NCBI GenBank assembly: GCA_964511185.1 | Contig: CAZEDU010000003.1 | Span: 29,872-93,871, forward strand | Source of the DNA: CAZEDU01 sp964511185 | Lineage (GTDB): Bacteria; Myxococcota; Myxococcia; Myxococcales; Myxococcaceae | Direction: 5' to 3' | DNA: 64,000 bases | Part shown: positions 54,463-64,000 of the stretch, in pieces | Numbering within the stretch: the first letter of the stretch is position 1 | Layout: the number at the start of each line of letters is the position of its first letter | The notes under the pieces: generated by a model | What the model was told of the DNA's origin: nothing | What the model saw: the letters and a program-made list of their open reading frames with translations, nothing else | Databases searched by the model: none | Made by a program: the position numbers and the translations under genes

Positions 54463-55398
54463 TTGCGCTCATCGGCTGGCTTGGGCCTCTGCGTCGCGCT
54501 TTGGGCCTCTTCGGCCGACGCCGAAGACGAGCGCACCCGGCGCGCCCGCGAGGAGATCGAGCGTCAGCTCAGCTCGATGGTGACCGCGGCGCCCCCGGCG
54601 ATGCGCGTCCAGCTCGAGGCCCCCGGCAACCCGAACCACGCCCTCACCGGCGCCGAGCTCGCGCTCGACGGCGCGGTGCTGCGCTTGCTGCCAGCGCAGG
54701 CGCTGCAGGGGCCTGGCCCGTTCACCGTCTTCGATGGAGTGGTTCCGCCGGGCGCGCACACCGTCGTGCTGCGCGTTCAGGTCGTCGACAACGCGTCGGT
54801 GATGATGAGCGAGAGCGCGGGCTACAAATGGAAGATGGCGACGCAGGTCTCGTTTCGGTCTGAGCGCGGGCTCAAGGTGCACCTGACCTTCGCGCCGCGA
54901 GAAGACCGCGGTGAGCCAGACCCGAAGCGCCGCTACAAAGTCGTCAACCACGCCCGGGTGGAGATGCTCGAAGAGGTGGATGACACCCCGCTGCCTCCGC
55001 CCAAGCCGGTTGCCCAGGCCGCGCCGCCGCCGCCACCCACACCGGCGCCGGTCCCATCTCCACCGCCCGTCGCCCGCGCGCCCGAGCCGCCGCCGGCGTG
55101 GAAGCCGAGCCGCTCCACCCAGCGCCGACACAAGGACCCCCAGGCGAAGAAGCGCGAGGAGCTCTTGCGCGCGCGGCTCGCGGAGCTCAACCGGCGCGCG
55201 GCCCTCGTGGAGGCCGAGCCCAGCGTCGCGCTCCGGCCGCCCGCGCCCGACGGGGCCGTTGCCGCCGCGGCGCCGCAGGCCCCGTTGGAAGCGCCGCCTC
55301 CGTCTCCGCCCACGCTCAAGGTGCCCATCCCGGTGCTCTTCGCGGTGACGATGGGGCTTCTGTCGGTGTTGATGCTGCTCGTCGGCCGCCGTCGATGA
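54463..55398 (+). CDS. Proline-rich membrane-anchored protein, unknown function
   Basis: A 311-residue protein from a TTG at 54463 (GGGGAGG nine bases upstream). A short signal-like N-terminus leads to a helical then beta domain (LTGAELALDGAVLRLL, GVVPPGAHTVVLRVQVVDN, GYKWKMATQVSF) of a carboxypeptidase-regulatory or PEGA-like type. A long Pro/Ala-rich linker with a basic helical stretch (RREELLRARLAELNRRAAL-like, Lys/Arg-rich) follows, then a final membrane helix (VPIPVLFAVTMGLLSVLMLLV) ending GRRR. This layout spans or tethers an envelope layer. Similar proteins are common in myxobacteria and are often misnamed. The function is not known. Confidence 0.7.
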   Translation: MRSSAGLGLCVALWASSADAEDERTRRAREEIERQLSSMVTAAPPAMRVQLEAPGNPNHALTGAELALDGAVLRLLPAQALQGPGPFTVFDGVVPPGAHTVVLRVQVVDNASVMMSESAGYKWKMATQVSFRSERGLKVHLTFAPREDRGEPDPKRRYKVVNHARVEMLEEVDDTPLPPPKPVAQAAPPPPPTPAPVPSPPPVARAPEPPPAWKPSRSTQRRHKDPQAKKREELLRARLAELNRRAALVEAEPSVALRPPAPDGAVAAAAPQAPLEAPPPSPPTLKVPIPVLFAVTMGLLSVLMLLVGRRR

Positions 55399-55422
55399 CG
55401 TGCGTCCGCGCGACGGACGCGC

Positions 55423-56064
55423 TCAGCGCTTGGCGCGCGCCAGCTCTTGCTTGAGCCGCGTGTTCTCTTGGCGCAACCGCTCGACCTCGCGCTCCAGCGC
55501 CTCGAGCTTGCCTTGCTTCTCGGCGAGCTCGACCATCAGCCCCTTCACCGAGACCATCACCTGTCCCGATGCGGGCCCGTCGTTCCGTTTGGGCGCGCTG
55601 GCGACCGCCGCCACCGGCACGGTCGGCGTCTGCACCGCCTTGCCACTCAAGGCCGGCGGCTGAGGCGAAGCCCTCGGTGCCGACGCGCTGGCGCTTTCCT
55701 CCGGCTCGTTCCATCGCTGCCCCGGCGCCAAGAGGTCGAGCAGCTCCTTGAGCCGCTTCTCCTCCTCGGGGTGAAGCAGGTCGAAGGCGACCGCCATGCC
55801 CGGCAAGCGGCGCGCGCTCCGGGCGGTCTCGACGTCGAAGACGTTCACCACCCGGCCAGACAGGCGAATGGACTTCTTGAGCCCGGGTCTCACCAGCTCC
55901 AGCAGCACCGCGGTGCCCTTGGGCAACGGCTGGGCGGTGCGAATGAACACGCCGCCGAGGGAGATGTCTTCAACCGCTTGTCCGGGAGCGAGGCTGGTAC
56001 CGGCCCGAATGTGGCTCGCGACGCCTTGTGCCCGCACCCGCTTGTGTCGGCGCCGCTTGTGCAC
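55423..56064 (-). CDS. PilZ domain protein with C-terminal coiled coil
   Basis: A 213-residue protein. An Arg-rich N-terminus gives an RxxxR motif (RRRHKR, residues about 3-9). DISLGGVFI supplies DxSxxG, followed by the barrel strands LLELVRPGLKKSIRLSGRVV and MAVAFDLLHPEE. This is a complete c-di-GMP-binding PilZ domain of the myxobacterial type. A Pro/Ala linker leads to a coiled coil from about residue 170 (GKLEALEREVERLRQENTRL) to the end. It probably changes an interaction of the coiled coil on ligand binding. It is convergent with the Pro-rich membrane protein gene and is followed by glgP on the same strand upstream. Confidence 0.87.
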   Translation of the reverse strand: MHKRRRHKRVRAQGVASHIRAGTSLAPGQAVEDISLGGVFIRTAQPLPKGTAVLLELVRPGLKKSIRLSGRVVNVFDVETARSARRLPGMAVAFDLLHPEEEKRLKELLDLLAPGQRWNEPEESASASAPRASPQPPALSGKAVQTPTVPVAAVASAPKRNDGPASGQVMVSVKGLMVELAEKQGKLEALEREVERLRQENTRLKQELARAKR

Positions 56065-56109
56065 TGCCGGGAAGTGTACCGAATGCCAAGCAGCGCGTCT
56101 CGTTCGCGG

Positions 56110-58638
<2,529 letters not shown>

Positions 58639-58850
58639 GGCGGCACTTCTAGGCCCTTTCGCGCGCACCTGAAAAGGGGTCAGAAAGCCGCCTGGTTTCG
58701 GGCCGATACACCGGGCCCCCGAGCGCCTTTGCGCAAACCGTGCGTGGGCAGCGCGAGGCGACGCAGGAATCGCCAGCCCTCGCGCGGCCGTCTGCTGAGA
58801 CTCAGGGCCTTCCTGATCGTGGCGCGTTCTTTGTAGGACGCATCGCTTGG

Positions 58851-60212
58851 ATGATCACCACGCGCGAGCTCTTGAAGAGGTACGGCACCCAGCCGGTGCC
58901 CCGCTACACGAGCTACCCCTCGGCGAACCACTGGACGACGTTGCGGGGCGTGCAAGCGCTGGCCAACGGTGCGCTGGAGGGCATCGGCGCGCGGCCGCTC
59001 TCGCTCTACGTGCACGTGCCGTTTTGCCACAGGCTGTGCCTGTACTGCGGTTGCAACATGCTCGTGACCCGCCAGGTGGGCCACGTCGAGCGCTACCTCG
59101 CGGCGCTCGAGCTCGAGCTCGAGTTGGTGCTCGGATCGATCCGGCAGGTCCCTCCGGTCGTTCAGCTTCACTTCGGCGGAGGGACCCCGACCTACTTGAG
59201 CTCGCAGCAGCTCAAGTGGGTCGTCCGCGCGATCGGGCGTCGGTTTCCGTTCGGCGCAGAGATCGAGGCGTCGATCGAGGTTCACCCGCCGGTCACCACC
59301 GAAGAGCAGCTGGCGACCCTTCGCGCGCTCGGCTTCAACCGGGTGAGCATGGGCGTTCAGGACTTCGACCCCGACGTCCAGGCGCGCATCCACCGCCTTC
59401 AGCCGTTCGAGCAGACGCGCGACCTGATGAAGGCGGCGCGCCGCCACGGCTTCGTCAGCCAGAACGTGGACCTGATGTACGGGCTGCCGCTGCAGACCGT
59501 GCCCAAGTTCGACCGCACGCTCGACCGCATCGAAGAGCTCATGCCCGACCGCGTCGCGCTCTTCGGGTACGCGCACGTGCCGCGCATGAAGCGGCAGCAG
59601 GGGTCGTTTCGCAGCTCGGAGCTGCCGACGGCCGACGAGCGGCTACAGCTCCTCGAGCACTCCATTCGGCGGCTCACGAAGATGGGCTACCGCTACGTCG
59701 GGTTGGACCACTTCGCGCTGCCCGGCGACGAGCTGGTGCGCGCGCAGCAGAGCCGGACCTTGCGGCGCAACTTCATGGGCTACACCACCTGCGCCCGCAC
59801 CGACGTCTTGGCGTTCGGCCCTTCGGCCATCTCCGACCTGGGCGGCATCTACTGGCAGAACGAGAAGTCGCTCGACGCGTGGTGCGCGCGGGTGGGCCAG
59901 GGGCGGCTGCCCATCGAGCGGGCCTGGCGCTCGACGCCCGAAGACGCGCTGCGCCGGCGCGTCATCGAGTCGCTCTTCTGCGACCTGGAGCTGGTCTACG
60001 ACGACCTTCGCACGGCCGAGGGAGTCGACTTCACTGCGCGCTTCGCCGCCGAGCTCGAGGCGCTCTCGCCGCTCGAGGAAGATGGGCTGGTCGAGCGGCG
60101 CGCCGACCGGCTGAAGGTGACAAACGTGGGGCAGCTGTTCTTGCGCAACGTGGCCTCGGTGTTCGACGCGTACCTTCGTCGCGAAGAGGCGATGCACGCG
60201 CCCGCCATCTGA
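58851..60212 (+). CDS. hemN: Oxygen-independent coproporphyrinogen III dehydrogenase
   Basis: A 453-residue radical SAM enzyme, starting at ATG 58851, where homology begins (TTRELLKRYGTQPVPRYTSYP). The [4Fe-4S] cluster motif is C59-x3-C63-x2-C66 (PFCHRLCLYCGC). Also visible are the GGGTPTYLS SAM segment, GFNRVSMGVQDFD and the FALPGDELVRAQ and GLDHF regions of HemN. It decarboxylates two propionates of coproporphyrinogen III to protoporphyrinogen IX in anaerobic haem synthesis. The length of about 455 suits true HemN and not the shorter HemW. A protoporphyrinogen oxidase gene lies 1.2 kb downstream on the other strand. Confidence 0.93.
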   Translation: MITTRELLKRYGTQPVPRYTSYPSANHWTTLRGVQALANGALEGIGARPLSLYVHVPFCHRLCLYCGCNMLVTRQVGHVERYLAALELELELVLGSIRQVPPVVQLHFGGGTPTYLSSQQLKWVVRAIGRRFPFGAEIEASIEVHPPVTTEEQLATLRALGFNRVSMGVQDFDPDVQARIHRLQPFEQTRDLMKAARRHGFVSQNVDLMYGLPLQTVPKFDRTLDRIEELMPDRVALFGYAHVPRMKRQQGSFRSSELPTADERLQLLEHSIRRLTKMGYRYVGLDHFALPGDELVRAQQSRTLRRNFMGYTTCARTDVLAFGPSAISDLGGIYWQNEKSLDAWCARVGQGRLPIERAWRSTPEDALRRRVIESLFCDLELVYDDLRTAEGVDFTARFAAELEALSPLEEDGLVERRADRLKVTNVGQLFLRNVASVFDAYLRREEAMHAPAI

Positions 60213-60314
60213 CGCAGAGGCGTGGGGCGAGACCTTCGCAGCTACGCGACCTTGTGAAGCGCTTCGTGCGCGTCCACCACCGACCAGGAGTCGGCATCTG
60301 AGGGCCATTCCGCG

Positions 60315-61391
60315 CTAAGGGGCGTCAATCCACCGCGTCCCCAGCCCGCCGGCGTGGCGCGAATAGCGGACGTCCTGAATCAGCACGCGATGTCCGGTCG
60401 GGGTCTGCTCGACTTTCCAGGTCGGGAAGCGGAGCCAGTGCGCAAGGCCGCGCACGTGCGGCTGCGCCAGCGCGTCTTGCACGACCTTGGGCGGCGCTGC
60501 GCGCGCCACCGGCGGGTGGCTGAACGCAAATTCCGTCGAGAACAGGCCGCTCGCCGTGACGAAGCGGTACTCGGCCTGGCGCACCACGATGACGTCTCGA
60601 GCCAGGGGGTTGCCCGGCAGCGGCCCCGCGTGGGTCTCGACGACGTCGAGGCCCTGGCTGGTCACCCATGAGGCGACCCGCTGCTCGAGCAGGCTCGAGC
60701 CCGCCCACATCGCGGCCGAGTAGAGGACGGCGCCTGCGACGACCGCGCGCGCGACCAAACGGGTGTCTTCCAGCGGCCCCTTCCAGAGTCGAACCGCGAC
60801 GAGCGCGCCCAAGCCAACGAGCCAGGTAACCTTGACGCCCCAGCCCACGAAGTCGGTCAAGAGCACCAACCCCGAGGTCAGCGCGCCCGCGGTGAGCCAG
60901 AGGGCGATGCTCTTCTTTGACTTGGAGTGCACCCATGCGACCGGCGCCGCGCAGGTGAGCCACACCCACGGGTCGATGATGAACAGCGCGTCGCCGTAGA
61001 ACCAGCTTGAGTCGAAGGGCATCAGCAGGCGGATGCCGTAGGTGTTCAGCCAGTCGAGGAGCGAGTGGCTAAGAACCGCGAGCGCGGAGAGGGCCAAGAG
61101 CGGCACGAAGCGAGCCGGCGGGAGCGACGGGTTCCTTCGACGGCGCACCCACTTATCGAACGCCCACACCAGGCCGGCGAGCGCGAGGGGCAGCGCGGCC
61201 ATCGCCAAGACGCCGTGCGTCCAGCCGCGCCGAAAGGACAGGGCGGCGTCGGAGCCCCACAGCGTGGCGGCGGCGTCGAGGTCTGGAAGGTTGGCGCCGA
61301 TGATGAGCGTGGGTGTGGCCAGGGGCGACCAGCGCCGAAGCCCCGTGCGCGCCAGCGCCGCGCCGAACAGCCCGTGTGCGAGGTTGTCCAT
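60315..61391 (-). CDS. YdjM/YbcI-type membrane metal-dependent hydrolase (DUF457)
   Basis: A 358-residue membrane protein. The family signature opens it: MDNLAHGLFGAALARTG, GANLPDLDA, RRGWTHGVLAMAALPL and a distal SHSLLDWLNTYGIRLLMPF, supplying the His/Asp residues of this putative metal-dependent hydrolase family (PF04307, LexA-regulated YdjM in E. coli). Four to six helices fill the first 230 residues; the C-terminal 110 residues are extra and soluble. It starts nine bp after the protoporphyrinogen oxidase stop and is in its operon. The substrate is unknown; a membrane lipid role is possible. Confidence 0.82.
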   Translation of the reverse strand: MDNLAHGLFGAALARTGLRRWSPLATPTLIIGANLPDLDAAATLWGSDAALSFRRGWTHGVLAMAALPLALAGLVWAFDKWVRRRRNPSLPPARFVPLLALSALAVLSHSLLDWLNTYGIRLLMPFDSSWFYGDALFIIDPWVWLTCAAPVAWVHSKSKKSIALWLTAGALTSGLVLLTDFVGWGVKVTWLVGLGALVAVRLWKGPLEDTRLVARAVVAGAVLYSAAMWAGSSLLEQRVASWVTSQGLDVVETHAGPLPGNPLARDVIVVRQAEYRFVTASGLFSTEFAFSHPPVARAAPPKVVQDALAQPHVRGLAHWLRFPTWKVEQTPTGHRVLIQDVRYSRHAGGLGTRWIDAP

Positions 61392-61400
61392 CGAGCGCCA

Positions 61401-62729
61401 CTATCGCTCAAGGACGAGCGCCTGCGCGGCGGCAAAGCCGCTGGCGAGCGCGTCCTTCATCGCGGCGCCGCCCAGGTAGCTGCCGGCGAGCACGATGGGA
61501 CTCTGTCCGAGCGCTTCGTGGAGGATGCCCAGCGAGCGGGCATGCCCCGGGGCCGGCTGAAAGACCGCGCGCGGCCAGCGCTGAACGGCCACCCAGGTCT
61601 CCAGCCGGCCTCCCGTGAGCTTTGCCAGGTCGCCCTCGATGCCACGGGCGAGCTGGTCGTCGGGCAAGGCGGCGCGCTCGGGCCACAGCGCTCCGCCGAC
61701 GAAGGTGGAGAAGCGGCGGGGCGTCTGGCCGAACAGGTCGCCCACGAAGAGGGTGCCCAAAGAGAAGAGCTGCTCGGCGGGCGCGGTGAGAAAGCCGAAG
61801 CCCGAAGGCAGCCGCGAGCTTCCCGGGGTGGCCTCCGCCCAGTGCGCCAGCGCGAGCGGCGCGTAGGCGAAGGTTCGCAGCACCGCCGCCGCCGTCGGAG
61901 CGCTCGCTTCGAGCAGGCGGGCGGCGACATGGGCCTCCGTCGCGAGCACGACGCGTCGAGCGACGACCTCGACGCTGGGGCCTGAGAGCTCGACCCGGTC
62001 GTTTGCGGCGGTGAGCGAGGTGACGGCGGTGTTCAACAGGGCCGGCAGCCGCTCGCGCGCCCGCTCGCCGATGAGCCCCATGCCTTCGGGCAGGGTGAAC
62101 AGTCCGCGCCGGGGGCCGCCGCGCGCCTTGCGCAGCGCGTGGAGGAGCCCGCGCAAGACGCTGCCGTACTCGCGCTCGGCGTTCGTGAGGGCCGGCAGGC
62201 AGGTCTCGGCCGAGAGCTTCTGGAGGTCTCCCGCGAAGACGCCGGTGAGCACGGCGGCGAAGAAGTGGTCGACCAGAGAGCGGCCGAAGCGGCGGCTCAG
62301 GAACGAATCGAGGCTCTCGTCTTCGGTGCGGGGCGGGAGGCGGAAGGCGAGGAAGTCACGGACCAGCCGGAGCTTCTCGGCCCAGGTGAGCGCGCGCGTC
62401 GACAGCACGCTGAAGGGGTGGGGGCGAATGCCGCGCAGCGCGCCCGCGCGCACGATGTAGCGCGTCGAGGCGCTGGGGCTGAAAGGGACGACGCGCTCTT
62501 CGAGCCCCAGGAGCGCCAACAGCCGCCAGAGGGTCTCGTGGTGGGCGTTGAAGCCGACCGGCCCGGTGGGGAACACGCCGTGGGGGGAGCGAATCGAGCC
62601 GACCTTGCCGCCCAGCCGGTCGCTGGCCTCGAGCACGAGCACCTCGCGCCCGGCGTGTTGCAGCTCGAGCGCCGCGGCGATGCCAGCGAGGCCTCCTCCG
62701 ACGATGGCGACTTCGACCTCGCGGGTCAT
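61401..62729 (-). CDS. Protoporphyrinogen oxidase (FAD-dependent, HemG/HemY type)
   Basis: A 442-residue flavoprotein. It has the FAD motif VAIVGGGLAGIAAALELQHAG, then VLEASDRLGGKVGSIRS and FPTGPVGFNAHHETLWRLL, the middle SLDSFLSRRFGRSLVDHFF...GVFAGDLQKLSAETC segment typical of protoporphyrinogen oxidases, and a C-terminal GSYLGGAAMKDALASGF. It oxidises protoporphyrinogen IX to protoporphyrin IX with O2. The M. xanthus enzyme of this type is well studied. The gene starts 22 bp from a 15-bp palindrome with FNR-like half-sites. HemN (anaerobic) and this oxygen-dependent enzyme being so close is notable. Confidence 0.92.
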   Translation of the reverse strand: MTREVEVAIVGGGLAGIAAALELQHAGREVLVLEASDRLGGKVGSIRSPHGVFPTGPVGFNAHHETLWRLLALLGLEERVVPFSPSASTRYIVRAGALRGIRPHPFSVLSTRALTWAEKLRLVRDFLAFRLPPRTEDESLDSFLSRRFGRSLVDHFFAAVLTGVFAGDLQKLSAETCLPALTNAEREYGSVLRGLLHALRKARGGPRRGLFTLPEGMGLIGERARERLPALLNTAVTSLTAANDRVELSGPSVEVVARRVVLATEAHVAARLLEASAPTAAAVLRTFAYAPLALAHWAEATPGSSRLPSGFGFLTAPAEQLFSLGTLFVGDLFGQTPRRFSTFVGGALWPERAALPDDQLARGIEGDLAKLTGGRLETWVAVQRWPRAVFQPAPGHARSLGILHEALGQSPIVLAGSYLGGAAMKDALASGFAAAQALVLER

Positions 62730-62751
62730 GGTGCGCTCTGGGTCGAAGAAA

Positions 62752-62766
62752 TTGATCTCAGATCAA
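62752..62766 (-). promoter_or_regulatory. 15-bp palindrome TTGATCTCAGATCAA, candidate operator
   Basis: Perfect 7-bp arms around a single central base, 22 bp before the protoporphyrinogen oxidase start. The half-sites TTGAT/ATCAA are those of FNR/CRP-family regulators, but the spacer is five bases and not the usual four, so a different dimeric regulator is possible. Confidence 0.45.
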
Positions 62767-62981
62767 AGACTGACATTCGCCGTGTTCGATGTCTGGTTTG
62801 ACGTGCCCGTGGGTTGTGAGGCGTTGAGCGAGACGCGGCCGCTCCACGATTGCTGACGCGCGGCTGCAATCTCGCGCGAACCGAATGACGACTCCACCCC
62901 TTTCGTGGGCGAGACCTCTGGGCTTTTGCGCGGGGCACGCGGCTTGCGACGTGGTCGCTCACTCTTCGCAAGGAGCTCGCC

Positions 62982-64000
62982 ATGGGTCGTCGTTTCCGTT
63001 GCTCGCGCAAACTCTCCGGTCGGTCCGCGTTCTTGATCGGCGTCATGTCCGCCGCGCTCTGGTCGTGTGGCGAGGGCGCGCTCGAGGTGGAGGAGTGGCC
63101 GGTGGGCGAAGAGGCGCTCGCGCTGACCAGCGCCTTCGGCCGAGCCCAGGTCGGCTCCGGCTGGTACGGGCTTTCGTCCGACTATGTGCGCATGTCGCCC
63201 TTCCAGCTGTCGGCGAGCGAGGTGACGGTGACGCGGCTGTCGGCGCTGCTCGACGGTCGAGGCGCCACGGCGGGCACCCAGCCGGTGCGTGGCGTCATCT
63301 ACGCGGCGAACGGCGTCAACGGCGGCCCGGGCACGCTCAAGTGCGTCACGTCGGAGGTCGCGGTGGTGGCGCAGTCTGCCGCGGCCTGGCGTGATCTTCC
63401 GGTCGTCGGGGGCTGCACGCTCAGCGGTGGCCGGTACTACCTGGGCTTGCACGGTGGCGGCCCGTCCGTCGTCGGCCGCTACAACCGGGGATGGCGGTGG
63501 TGGGGGTTGCGTCACGGCACGGACGCCTTCAGCGACGGCAGCGCGGCGCAGTCGACCGCGACGCAGGTCGACCACTACGAGATGACCATCGTGGCTCACT
63601 ACCAGAGCGGGCAGCCCAGCCCGACGCCGAGCACCCCAGCTCCGGTCCCGACCCCGACCCCGACCCCGACCAACCCGACTCCAGTCCCGACCCCGACCCA
63701 ACCGACTCCAACACCCACCCACCCGACCGGCCGCGTCCTGAACGCGACCCCATCGAACCTCGGGTCGGTCGTGTCATCGGCGGTCTCGGGCGACCTCATC
63801 CTTCTGGCGGCCGGCACGTACACGAGCTTCCCCGTGAAGTCCGGCGTGACGATGCGCGCGGTCGACCACGCGGTCGGGCGGGTGGTGCGCGACACCACGG
63901 GTCACATGGGTCAAGGCATGGCGGTGAAGGTGACGACGCCGCTCCACATCAGCGCCTCGAACGTGACCATCGAAGGCATCTTCCACGACACGCGCGGCTA
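62982..64000 (+). CDS. Secreted lipoprotein with Pro-Thr linker and beta-helix-like domain (partial)
   Basis: The gene starts at ATG 62982 (AAGGAG ten bases upstream) and runs off the right edge; 339 codons are visible. After the basic N-terminus, a hydrophobic stretch ends in ALWSC (lipobox, Cys about 29). Residues about 45-215 form a beta-rich domain with two Cys (LKCVTS, GGCTLSGG). A linker of about 30 residues is almost all Pro/Thr. Then GRVLNATPSNLGSVVSSAVSGDLILLAAGTYTS and VTMRAVDHAVGR begin a right-handed parallel beta-helix as in pectate-lyase-like or polysaccharide lyase 6 proteins. This suggests a surface protein binding or degrading polysaccharide. The substrate is unknown, and the C-terminus lies beyond the window. 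Confidence 0.75.
   Translation, partial: MGRRFRCSRKLSGRSAFLIGVMSAALWSCGEGALEVEEWPVGEEALALTSAFGRAQVGSGWYGLSSDYVRMSPFQLSASEVTVTRLSALLDGRGATAGTQPVRGVIYAANGVNGGPGTLKCVTSEVAVVAQSAAAWRDLPVVGGCTLSGGRYYLGLHGGGPSVVGRYNRGWRWWGLRHGTDAFSDGSAAQSTATQVDHYEMTIVAHYQSGQPSPTPSTPAPVPTPTPTPTNPTPVPTPTQPTPTPTHPTGRVLNATPSNLGSVVSSAVSGDLILLAAGTYTSFPVKSGVTMRAVDHAVGRVVRDTTGHMGQGMAVKVTTPLHISASNVTIEGIFHDTRG
63641..63725 (+). repeat. CCGACC-type short tandem repeat encoding the Pro-Thr linker
   Basis: Imperfect repeats of CCGACC with CCAACC/CCGACT variants, in frame inside the lipoprotein gene, encoding (Pro-Thr)n. Such repeats can vary in copy number and so alter linker length. Confidence 0.8.

Overview
The window looks like part of a chromosome from a fruiting-type myxobacterium (Myxococcota). 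It is very GC-rich. Two secreted proteases end in a MYXO-CTERM sorting tail (GCGC-type Cys motif, one membrane helix, Arg cluster). It also carries many bacterial-enhancer and eukaryote-like signalling genes: a Ser/Thr kinase with an ATPase/TPR tail, PilZ proteins, partner-switching proteins and a sigma-54-type promoter. Two 10-N scaffold gaps (14347-14356 and 47153-47162) show that this is a draft assembly. Each gap breaks a reading frame that is otherwise intact.

Layout. 1-8.9 kb: DEAD-box helicase (cut by the window edge), sigma-32-like factor, PqqD/HlyD adaptor, three membrane proteins, and a DUF4159 + vWA/amidotransferase-like pair. 9.2-11.9 kb: AI-2E-family permease and a solitary N6-adenine DNA methyltransferase. 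12.2-15.2 kb: a three-gene secreted cluster (CxxCH protein, lipoprotein, Tat-exported DUF1501 protein) behind a good sigma-54 promoter. 15.2-18.9 kb: secreted alpha/beta hydrolase, strong terminator, DUF5058-type membrane pair, FAD monooxygenase-like protein. 19-26.5 kb: signalling block with a receiver-like/HATPase protein, a GAF-SpoIIE phosphatase and a 1242-residue Ser/Thr kinase.

26.5-42 kb is the most interesting stretch: a probable natural-product locus. It holds an EamA exporter, a BBE-type FAD oxidase, a D-aminoacylase-like amidohydrolase, a sarcosine-oxidase-like flavoenzyme, a two-module NRPS of 2969 residues and a SyrP-like Asp beta-hydroxylase that overlaps the NRPS stop codon. 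The predicted NRPS order is C-A(Asp-like code, methyltransferase inserted)-PCP-Cy-A(Cys code, PilZ domain inserted)-PCP-TE. A PilZ domain with both c-di-GMP motifs intact sits in the hinge-proximal loop of the second adenylation domain, the same loop that carries the methyltransferase in module 1. This suggests an assembly line gated directly by c-di-GMP. The cyclization domain lacks several canonical Cy residues.

42-46.3 kb: alpha/beta hydrolase, a STAS protein next to a second receiver-like/HATPase protein, an extraordinary 39% methionine small protein, a 64-residue membrane peptide and a chalcone-isomerase-like periplasmic protein. 46.3-49.4 kb: tandem translationally coupled trypsin-like proteases with thrombospondin type 3 repeats; the second is broken by a 62-bp inverted repeat. 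49.6-64 kb: di-haem peroxidase, dnaE, a Pro-rich membrane protein, a PilZ/coiled-coil protein, glycogen phosphorylase, hemN, a YdjM-like membrane protein, protoporphyrinogen oxidase and the start of a lipoprotein with a Pro-Thr linker and beta-helix-like region. I saw no tRNA, rRNA, CRISPR array, transposase or phage gene.
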